From Plicaturopsis crispa FD-325 SS-3 (Eukaryota; Basidiomycota; Agaricomycetes; Amylocorticiales; Amylocorticiaceae), in NCBI GenBank assembly GCA_000827205.1, contig KN832558.1, positions 1,166,239-1,230,238 on the forward strand: a stretch of 64,000 nt of DNA. Reading direction: 5' to 3'. Numbering within the stretch: position 1 is the first letter of the stretch; each line of letters starts with the position of its first letter. The position numbers and the translations under genes were made by a program. Under the pieces are notes generated by a model, which did no database searches, was not told the DNA's origin, and saw nothing but the letters and a program-made list of their open reading frames with translations. Shown here one piece after another: positions 55,220-64,000 of this stretch.

Positions 55220-57604
55220 TCAATCGCAGGGAATAAGACTTACCGAGAGACGTGATGATCGACGTACACTGGGGATACAGACGTACTGATCAAGACTTGT
55301 TTCAACGCAGTAGATAGATAACAATACGTACACGGAAGCCTCGGGTCTTTGGGACGAGTCTGCAGTCATATTTGACTGTACGGCGTGCGCACTGTCTAGC
55401 TGCTCCAATATTGACAAGCTGTTGCGTGGCCTAGACGATCTGTTAACACACATCCATGTCGAAAGCAGCCCAGCCAATTTACTCACCGTTGCAGACCACT
55501 GGCGGCTCCACGGTTGTCGATGTCGATTGACGACGGGCGCTCGACAACATCGGGTGCACGCCCGTCGACATCTACTCTGTCGCCCTCATTGATTCCATCT
55601 TTCTCGTCAGAGCTCTCATCGGAGCTACTCTCCTCGCCATCTGATCCAGCTCCCACTGCCGGCGATGCTTGACTGCCAACGGCTGCTGCTGCTGCTGCCG
55701 CTGCCGCCGCCTTGGCTATCTTTTTGGCTTTGCTGGCTGCTGCTGCGTCGATGCGGATTTGGGCGAAGTCGGCTCGTAACTCGACGATGACGTCGAAGAG
55801 TTTAGTATGATGACCGTCGAGCAAGGAGTTGTCGCGCACGAGATCGGCCACGTCTTGTGGTGTCTTGAGAAGTACGAAGACATTGAGGATAACCTCAATA
55901 ACATCGTCGGGAAGAAACGCGTCCGGCGGGAACCATCCAGTCTTCCGCTCGTCCGCGCTCATCCAGACGGTACGCCGAAACTTCTCGAGGCGTTCGACAC
56001 CGTGAGCTCGCATGGTCCTTGTTACTCGCTTGTGCTGCGGGATGGAATTCGACTTGGTCTTTGCGCGACGCTTGCGCTTCCCAGTCGGCGCACTGGAAGT
56101 TTCGGCAACAATTGCTTCTTCCTCCGGAACACATCCGGAGCAGGAGCATCGCAGAGGGGGCGGAGGTGGTGGATTTTCACGGCATGATGCACATGAGCAT
56201 GGTACGTCGTTCTTGGGGTTGTCGTATTGTCTGTTCTGCTCGTTGACTTTACACTCAGCCAGCAGCATCTCCGCAATGCTGAGGTCCATCCCAGTTGTGC
56301 TCTGTGGCTTTCCCTCGGACGCATTCTCCTTCCTTTCCTCGACAACTTTTCGTGCATTCTCCGCAGCGTTGGCGCCTACGTATACGATACCCCGTGCGCC
56401 CGATACCAACCTGCGATCCCTTCCAACGCGACCGATTTTCTGGACGTACTCGTCCGTGTCGAGTGGATCCAGGACGATGACCAGCGAGAAGTCGGAGATG
56501 TCGATACCGACGGACAACGTGTCGGTTGCGATGGTCACTTGGGCGTCAAGTGCACTGTGCAGGAGCTCGAGAGTTTCGGCGTTGAAAGTGGGCCAGTTCA
56601 GTGAGTTGTATAGTCGTATTCGTTTTCGACGTGTTTCAATGTCGATACTGGGGTCCAGCTGCCAGAGATATACAGCGACACGAAACCCCAGGTGAATGGA
56701 ACGGCAGAAAATCAACGTCTTCCCCTTCTCGCGGAGAACCCACGCCAGCTCTGGGAATGCCGTTGCGGCTAAACCGGAACGCAGAGTCCTGAAAAGGATC
56801 TGGACGTCGTGGCGGATGTTTGAGCGCCGGATCAGATGGAAGCGACCTTCGTGCAGCCCAAGGAACTGACAGATCGACTTCGTAGGTTGACCCGTGCGCA
56901 TCGTTGCGGTGAGAGCAAGAAGAACGACGCTCGAAGAGAACCGCGCTCGCATATTACCAACCTCGAGGAACGATGGTCGAAATCCAACCCCCCACGAATT
57001 CATCAGATGAACCTCGTCTACAACGAGAGCAAAGGCACGTTCTTGAAACTTTTTCTGTCGCAGTAATTGCTCAAAACCTTTCGATGTAAGCATCTCCGGA
57101 GTGACGAGTATGACCGTCGTGTCGCTCTCGGCCTTGGCCCATAGATTTTTGCCGTCCTTCCGTGCTTCATCGAGCGTGTTGCGAGTTATGGCTAGTGCAG
57201 TGAGTCCTGTTTCTCTAATCTTTCTCTCCTAGAATCGAAGTTAATCGTGTATATGCTATAGAAATGCCCGCTGCACACACCAAATCTTCCTCGAGGGACG
57301 TAGTCGGACAGACGACTACCGCTGCGGCATTCTTAGGAAACTTCGCGGTCGGGCACAGAGACGGTTCTCTCTCGATGGCAAGCACAACGAGCATGAGCAT
57401 ATATATGTAGCCCGATTTTCCTGAACCGGTCGCGGTCACAGCGAGGACGTCTACGCCGTCCAGTGCCTTCGTTATGCCATCTATTTGATAGTCATGAGGC
57501 TCATATGGCAAAGATTTTTTCAAAATATCACGGCAGAGCGTCCATCCTTCAGGCGAGCTGAATTTGAAAGGTTTCGGCGGTCCGTCCTCGCTGCTTGGGG
57601 CCAT
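55220..57604 (-). CDS. RecQ-family DNA helicase of the large element
   Basis: Three exons in transcript order: 57604-57281, 57228-55487, 55439-55220; 761 residues. Superfamily 2 motifs are intact: motif 0 (HDYQIDGI, Q40), Walker A TATGSGKS (57-64), DEVH box (179-182), ALTAT (213-217), and QKIGRVGRD (371-379, motif VI with its arginine finger). The DEVH in place of DEAH/DEXH and the short helicase core are like the RecQ-like genes scattered in agaricomycete genomes. After the core come two close cysteine groups, CSCASC (452-457) and CSCSGC (469-474), separated by a proline run, then a basic NLS-like patch, an alanine tract and an acidic Ser-rich tail. The third exon depends on a good CG|GTGAGT donor; without it the protein ends at 55483. 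Confidence 0.85.
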
Positions 57605-57700
57605 ACTGGAGTGTAATTCACGAGAAAATCGCGCGAAAATTTCAATACGCGTCTCGTTAATTGACGCGTTTTGTGGCGTGGGATACTACATGTGACGCAG

Positions 57701-59416
57701 AAAAAGTACTACGGCTTTTGCAGCGCGACTGAAACTAGACTAGGAAGTCAAGTCGCGCGTAGATTTGGCTCAAGTCGCGTTCCCCGCAACTGGCCTCCGA
57801 TCTCCACCTCGACGGCACTCTTTCTCGACGATCTCGACGACCCCTCGACCGATCTCGCTCATTTCAATCGTACATTTCTCTACTCCTCACATGCTATCAT
57901 TCCCGCTGCATCCGAACAATGTATTGGCCTCGTTACCGTCGCCGATTGCCGACGAGGACTGGCTATGCACGGAGCTGCTGCATCGTCGCCTACGTCGCAT
58001 CGCGTCGTCCAGTACTCACGGGGGCACAGGAGAGTCCGGAATTTGTATACTGTATCATAAATGTGAGTAGTTTTACTGTTCTGGCCCACGGTTTCGCTTA
58101 CAGAACCCCACATACCGGTGTCTTCCTATAGGATTCAATCCGCATAATGTCTGTCGTCAGTTCGTGACACCTCCCGCGTCCAAGGCATAGAGTGGGGTAG
58201 AGACCTCTCATATAGTTAATAGCTGTTAAAGGCTGGGGTCCATCCAAATTGCTTTAGTGAGTGCATCTTGTTTGACTGTGGTATGTGCTCTGACAACTGA
58301 ATCACAGCATCATCTCCTTAAATCAGCCTTGTTTAAGACGAACGAGGGTCTTATAACTACCATGGGTACTTCCTCTGTGGCCCTATGGCGCCTATGGCAT
58401 AGGTAAGTTATGTTCTCATGCAGTATGCCTCCCCCTCCCTGCTCAAGATTCCTTGCTCCTCCAGCCTTGTATGCATCATCCAAGCCACTGTATACAGTCT
58501 ATGCAGTCTTATTGACGTGCTTTTGTCGGTTTGAACCGAGGAATAGACAAGGTGAGTCCCCAGATAAAAAACTATGTGTATGTGTTCACATCTCTGACCT
58601 CCTGCACGTTTTTACACATCCGGGACGGCTTATACTCAGCATACGAACTCTTTATGAGTCCCCTGGATGGCTCATGATGTATGTGAGGTATCAGCTAAGT
58701 TCCCAGGTGCTTCCCTTTCCTCCCCCTCCGCATTTTTGATATTTTGGCCCTCTGCACCTGCCACGTACTCGATGATGCGCATCCTGCACCTATAAAAGGT
58801 ATATATGGACGAATCATTATGCATTTGGGGCTGTAGGATGCTCTGGTAAGTCTCTACACCCCCTCATCCTCGATTTGTGGCGTATTTATGACATATTGAG
58901 CGGTTAGATATGAATAAAACCAAATGGGACTGCAATCTATCGACTAGTAGGCCAAAAACGAGAGGGTTTCAACGCTCTGTGGTAGGTATTGAGGCTATAA
59001 ACTCGCCTTTTTCTGTAGACAGATGATATGTACTTATTGGTCTAATGAAGCACTTTATAAGTTAAGCGAAGGTACAGAAAGCTTGAGAATACATGTGCAT
59101 CGCTGGGCTACAAAAGAAACCTGAGAAAAAGATGAGGTACCGAGCAGGACCCGAGCTCATCGTCGACGACAGCGACGAGCGGGTTTGGCGACGACGACGA
59201 CGCGTCCGGCGGTAATGCCGGAATAATGCGTGTGCTTACATCATGATCGTACACCTTGCGCGTGGTGATGGACTTAGCGTTTCCCTCGGCGAATTTACGA
59301 TTGATTCGTTATTTACTGGCAGTGAGTGACAACAGTAAGTTCCAAGCTAATTAGCTTGCGCTAGGGGGGCCCCTAGTCCAAGCTAGTTAGCTTGGTTATA
59401 CGTGAGGTCGAGGTGA
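57701..59416 (-). repeat. Right inverted arm of the large element
   Basis: Inverted partner of 49740-51355; its innermost perfect block is 57701-57719. Confidence 0.75.
59343..59395. repeat. Right terminal palindrome cluster
   Basis: Mirror of the left cluster: CAAGCTAATTAGCTTG (59343-59358), a GC palindrome around GGGGCCCC (59366-59373) with CTAGGGG/CCCCTAG arms, and CCAAGCTAGTTAGCTTGG (59378-59395), palindromic but for the centre. Confidence 0.9.
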
Positions 59417-59613
59417 GCAAAATTTATTGCATTTCGTTATTTGTCCGAGTTTGATACTACGGCTAGCGGAGGTAGCCGGCGCCGACGCTCTCCTGCTTGC
59501 TTGCTCATCGTACGCACAAGTTATTTATTGAACGAGATGGACGCAGATACGAGCGTTCCCTTGTGCCCTCTTCCTGCTACCTGCGTTCACCAAAATCCAA
59601 ATTATTTCTCAAG

Positions 59614-61103
59614 ATGGCCCAAATGCGCGCTGTACTCATTAAAGATGGCAAAGGTCCTATCGAGAACTTGCACGTTGGCGAGACATCCAAGCCTGTCCTA
59701 GCCCCAGGACAAGTGATCGTCAAGGTGCGGTTGGCACCTATGATTACATCTAGTAGAATTCACGCAGAACTAACGCACGGTCTAGATCAAGGCGTTTGGC
59801 CTCAATCGAATGGATCTCAGTCAACGAGTGGGAATGTACCCTCCCCCTGCTGGAGCTAGCGACATCCTCGGCGTCGAGTTCTCGGGACATGTGTGCGAGC
59901 TTGGTCCCGACGTCTCGGCATGGAAAATCGACGATGAAGTCCTTGGCCTCGCCGGAGGGGTAGGCGACAATTTATCATGAAAGCCGGAGAATTTATCGGT
60001 TACTCAAACTGTGACCTCATCATAGGGTGCCTACGCCGAGTACATCGCAGTTTCTGAGAGAACTATTATGAAGAAACCAAGCGAACTTTCTTGGGTCGAA
60101 GCGGCTAGTATCCCTGAGAATTACTTGACAGGTCCGTTGACGAATACATGGACGCGTGTATATTCTTACCGCCTTGAATTACGATAGCCTTCCAGGCGCT
60201 CGTCAAGTACGGGGAAGTTGAAGAGGGTGACAACGTTCTTGTTCATGCCGGGGCGTCCGGAGTGGGCATCGCAGCCATACAGTTGGCTCGCCTCTACAAG
60301 GCGTCGGTATCTTGCGTCTCATTCTCTCCGTCATCCGGCAGCATCTGATTCCTCGAATAGTAAATCCGTAACTGCGACAGCATCCTCGAAAGAGAAACTC
60401 GACAAACTTCTAGCCATGCCCTCTGGCGCTACCCATGTAGTGAACTACAAGACGGAGGACTTCGCCGCTGAAGTTAAGAAGACAACAGGGGGGAAAGGCG
60501 CTAACGTAGTTATCGACTTTGTCGGACAAAGTCACTGGCATCAAAACATTGACGCCCTAGCCGTCGATGGACGGATGACGTTACTGGCCACTCTGAGTGG
60601 TATGCAAAATTGTCCATTATTTTCTTCGCCCCCAGATAAACCATCTCCTACAGGCGGTGAGGTGCCGAAGATGGACATCAGGCCGATTCTGTACAAACGC
60701 CTCCGGATACAAGGCTCAACCCTGCGCTCACGAACTCAAGCGTATCAAGGGGATCTCGTTGCACAGTAGCTCGTTTCCACATCTTTGGCAATACGCGCAG
60801 CTGATGTGTGGGGGCAGGTTTGCTCGCGAGGTTCTTCCTAGTATCACAGGTGCCAATGGTGGCGGTCCCCTCAAGACGTTCATACACAAGGTTTGTCCGC
60901 CCGCATGGCTTCGCACATGCTGCATAAGCGACTGCTAACCGTACCTATCTGCTTACCAGGTCTATCCGTGGACGGAGATTCAGGAGGCTACCAGCGAGAT
61001 GGCCGGGAACAAAAACACGTATGTCGCAATCGTCCGGTCACGGATCTGCGTCCGGCGTACTGACTATGTCTACAGTGGGAAGATCATCGTGGAAGTCGTT
61101 TGA
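59614..61103 (+). CDS. NAD(P)H quinone oxidoreductase (zeta-crystallin / PIG3-like)
   Basis: Medium-chain reductase without zinc, probably using NADPH to reduce quinones. Nine exons: 59614-59724, 59786-59959, 60026-60131, 60188-60302, 60361-60599, 60654-60765, 60818-60890, 60960-61018, 61076-61103; 338 residues. Family text: GFGLNR-like [48 protein letters not shown], nucleotide-binding GASGVG (152-157), [11 protein letters not shown] and [13 protein letters not shown], which is the PIG3 signature region. No cysteine zinc lobe is present, separating it from the alcohol dehydrogenase at 27182. It starts 198 bp right of the large element, so the insertion probably lies in or near its promoter. 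Confidence 0.93.
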
Positions 61104-63140
61104 CAAGACGATGTCTATTGGTATCCCTGGACGTATTCTGGAGTGAAGAGAGAAGTGCAAACAAACTAAGCTGTATCAAGTAACAAAACCGCTGTCACCA
61201 AATGATGTACATAGCCTGAAGCCCTGAGCGAGAAGCCAAGGATAAGGGCTTGGTGCGAAACGCTCTCCTGCGAGGGGGAAGACTTGATGGACCCCTGCAT
61301 TATGAATCAGTTCGGGGATATCTCACGAAGTCCACGGCATGTAGGCTTCATTGCGAGTGCATGCGATTTTGTGTAAACACACCGAGTGATGTTCAGGCAA
61401 CATGTCGCATTATTAGGTCCTTCCTCGAGCCCCGGACACAAGGAGCGCCCAGCTTTCAATTATGGTGACGGAAATACGCTGTTGGGAAACGGCCATATGG
61501 CTCCGGAAAGTGACGGTGAAGGAGCAGCGAAAGTCAATGGTAAAAGTGCTCCAGCGCAGAACAAAACTGCGCATGAGCACAGCACGCAGTGGCTGCGGTA
61601 GCGAGGGAATCATCATCAAACGATACCTAAAACCTGAAGCTGTAGACAACTTCTTCAGCGTGATGATCTACGGCAGTAGAGACATATGGCATGGGCTTAC
61701 CATGTAGAAATCCGAAGACATGTGAACAGGGTCATCCTCGCCGATATAAGCTCTTCAAGTTTTAGGACTGGTATCCTCCGGAGAAAGGGGTCGAATCATC
61801 TAGTTGAAGACCTGTTCTCGAGCAGAAGCCGATGGGTATCCATCAACAAACGGGAAGCGCATGCTGTAGTAGCTACCTCCTTACGCGCTCGAGCTCGCCA
61901 AGTTAATTAAGGGAGCTATGCGCGCCAAAAGAACGCGGACAGGACGTACCGTGTCGCTGGCGTACTCACACCGTAAAATTGGCTGTGTTAATTTGCGGAT
62001 GAGGAGCGTATAGTAGCTGCAGTGTGCACCACATATACGAACAAACAATCTCGCCGCAGGATCTGTTGTGGTTGTTGAAATGAATTGCTTTGAGCGCAGC
62101 TGCGATGCTATCAGTCACGTCGTGCTAGGGGTGTAATGAGCGTCGTCACGTACAATCGGCGTTCGCCAGGTTGAAAGGATAAACCCAGTACCTCCCTCTC
62201 AAGTTGCATACATATCGATGACTAGGCAAGGCAATCCGTCGCTCTGCGGAGAAGTCCTCGGGGATCGTGAGATATCCTTGGCCTGGAAAAGGGTCTCCTG
62301 CGATCAATGCTTCCCAAGGGACAGCATGGGGAATATTCGAGGGGTCGATCTCTTCATCAAACTGAGGAGCATCCGAGTCTTGACGCCTGTCGCAAGCTTC
62401 CAAGGTGCAGCGTGGGTGTAGCCCGCCAAAGAGGTAGTCCGGCGTCTACGCGCTGATGCCGTTCTACGCCGCTTCCAAGGTCTCGGACGATGTGCAGGAT
62501 GTATTCTGGCTCCGACCATAGCGTTGGTTCTGCGTGAGGCATAGATGTCACTCGAATTCGATGTCTCCGGTATAATCGAGGAAACGAATGGCTCGCGCTT
62601 AGACGGTGTAGCCTCGATAGCCGCCGCCGCGGGGTCGAAAGGGCAATCTCCGCCCAAAAGGCCGACTCCCGCGAACTACACATGGAAGATGTTAGATAGA
62701 ACCATCGCAGCTATGACAAAAGTTGCGATGCTGTTCGGGGGTTCCTGCTGAGCTCTGCTTGTCTGCAGACGCTTGCGTACACCGGCATCCTAAAATGTCG
62801 AATCGTCGCTAAGTCACAAGCAAATCATCTTCGTCGAAACGTTTGGACTAATGAAACGCTTACACAGCGTCTCCATCTCGGGTACAGTCCTATTGATCTA
62901 GTCATACCCGTGTCATTCCTGTAGAGCACAGCTGCGCACAGCAGTTATCCTCCGTGCCTATAGGTATAAAGGCATCACAGGGATCTCTGAACCTTTCCCA
63001 TAACCCCCTGGACTACTCCAGTTCATTTAAAGGCACTCAATACAGCGTTGAAACCAACTCACTAGCCTCATCGTCGTTTTCGGCCCTACCCCCAAGCCGC
63101 ATACCCATAATCTCCAAACGACCCTAACACAACACCTACC
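61104..63140. other. Intergenic region with weak coding signals
   Basis: 2 kb without a confident gene. On the - strand, 62146-62403 reads a protein-like segment (EEIDPSNIPHAVPWEALIAG, then GYLTIPEDFSAERR) ending at a stop, but I could not find consistent upstream exons; it may be a gene fragment. Other frames look random. Confidence 0.4.
62964..62970 (+). promoter_or_regulatory. TATA box candidate
   Basis: TATAAAG 171 bp before the ATG at 63141; the distance would need a leader of about 140 nt. Confidence 0.35.
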
Positions 63141-63341
63141 ATGAACAGCCCATACACCAACGCTACCGCGCCACGCACCCAGAATGGTTCTACTCCATCT
63201 CGACCATCTAACGGGTCTGCTTCGACACCATCGTATTCGTCGTACGGGTCGGGCGGCCAGCAGGTCCAGAGGCCTGCATATCCCCCTCGTACCACATCCG
63301 TACGCACGGGCGCCAGCACTACAGCTGCTGTATTTTTCTAG
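63141..63341 (+). CDS. Small Ser/Thr/Pro-rich hypothetical protein
   Basis: Single open frame of 66 codons after a TATA candidate and a C-rich leader. The product is Ser/Thr/Gly/Pro-rich and disordered (NGSASTPSYSSYGSGGQQ) with an aromatic end (AAVFF). No family recognised; it might be a first exon or not coding. Confidence 0.35.
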   Translation: MNSPYTNATAPRTQNGSTPSRPSNGSASTPSYSSYGSGGQQVQRPAYPPRTTSVRTGASTTAAVFF

Positions 63342-64000
63342 CCGCCATAGCGAGTACCGCCATCACTGTGGCCCACCCATACATTAATCGACAACTACAC
63401 CACTCACCTAATCGTTTACCGCCACCTATCTATAATTTCGGCGTCCTGAACGTCACTTCATGCCGGGAGGACCAGATTCTCCGAGAAGAGAGGGGGTCCG
63501 AGAAGAGAGGGGGTCCGAGAAGCGAGGATGTCACTCAGGGGAAGGGTTTTGAGTGGTTGGATAAGGAAGGACTTCAGTAGGAGACCGGCATCGGAGAATC
63601 GCTACATAGAACTCACTTAATCCCTTTATTACTTGTATAATGAATGTTCCACCGCATTTCCTTTTATTGATATGGCCTTGCGCTCATGCACAAGAATTCG
63701 CTCTTGCCTCTTGATGCCTAACCATGCCTGAGATCAACGATGCGCGAGTCGCGTGTTTAGCTTGAAGACATGTTCTTTTTTCACTGTACGCACCTCGAGG
63801 GCGAATACATCAATGGATAGCAATCGTAAACCTGCGGGAGCCCTGATCCTTGAAGGCATAGAGAGCGGCAATATTCTTCGTCAACGGAATGAAAACGGAT
63901 GATTCTAGCGCATATATACGAGGATACGGGGCTATGAAAAAGACTATTGGATATTAGCGTGCAAATCGCAGTTTTAGACAGATACACTCACCAATGTCAT
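63342..64000. other. Right edge of window, no gene recognised
   Basis: 659 bp. Three tandem copies of a 17-bp unit (ggtccgagaagagaggg type, last copy imperfect) lie near 63480-63530. Otherwise nothing supported. Confidence 0.5.

Larger units (their letters stand above)
49740..59416. mobile_element. 9.7-kb TIR DNA transposon carrying DUF6589 and RecQ-helicase genes
   Basis: Both ends begin TCACCTCGACCTCACGTATA in inverted orientation and are flanked directly by the same 6-bp word GCAAAA (49734-49739 and 59417-59422), so the limits are exact to a base or two. Next to the ends sit clusters of perfect palindromes. Long inverted arms (about 1.6-1.7 kb, diverged) enclose two convergent genes whose stop codons are 63 bp apart: a DUF6589 protein (+) and a RecQ-family helicase (-). 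Both are open over most of their length, so the element may be recently active apart from a MITE at the start of the DUF6589 gene. No capsid, polymerase, integrase-core or reverse transcriptase text was seen. The target duplication fits a cut-and-paste mechanism. Confidence 0.88.

Noticed and set aside
62146-62750. A multi-exon - strand gene
   Set aside because: One segment looks protein-like, but no pair of splice sites joined it in frame to the upstream open segments.
1-64000. tRNA or rRNA genes
   Set aside because: GTTCGA-like words occur, but none has a matching A box and acceptor stem at the right distance.

Overview
The window is a stretch of a basidiomycete chromosome, most likely from a wood- or litter-decaying Agaricomycete. 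Nearly every gene is cut by several GT-AG introns of about 45-80 bp. The gene set includes families that are expanded in Agaricomycetes (BTB/POZ, F-box, DUF6534, DUF6593, DUF6589) and two secreted cell-wall enzymes (GH43, GH16). Exon boundaries were worked out by hand from reading frame, splice dinucleotides and family conservation; no search was run.

Layout. 1-8437, conserved housekeeping genes: 3' end of cofilin (+), mitochondrial porin VDAC (-), an RPAP3-like TPR protein of the R2TP complex (-), and a divergently placed DUG2 glutathione-degradation gene with 19 exons (+), then a small unknown gene (+). 8842-13319: two F-box paralogues head to head, one intact and one broken, followed by an 864-bp non-autonomous transposon with 120-bp perfect inverted ends. 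13570-35404: MON1 (+) converging on a MYND-finger gene (-), an MFS monocarboxylate-type transporter (-), ceramide synthase LAG1 (-), a DUF6534 membrane protein built from micro-exons (-), a GH43 arabinanase (-), a zinc alcohol dehydrogenase (+) converging on mitoribosomal mS41 (-), a BTB protein (+), a C2H2 zinc-finger protein (+), a Pml1/SNIP1-like FHA protein (-) and a DUF6593 protein (-).

36167-42150 is a 6-kb gene-poor block. 42151-48820 holds a GH16 glucanase, a membrane protein carrying Spa2-homology repeats, and a small secreted protein (all +).

49740-59416 is the most striking object: a 9,677-bp element flanked by a 6-bp target duplication (GCAAAA). It ends in inverted repeats packed with palindromes and carries two convergent genes, a large DUF6589 protein (+) and a RecQ-family helicase (-), between long diverged inverted arms. 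A 275-bp TA-flanked MITE has landed near the start of the DUF6589 gene. I read this as a large TIR DNA transposon that may use a DUF6589 protein as its transposase and a RecQ helicase as partner. I cannot place it in a named superfamily.

After the element lie a quinone-oxidoreductase gene (+) and about 2.9 kb with only weak coding signals. No rRNA, tRNA or CRISPR was seen.
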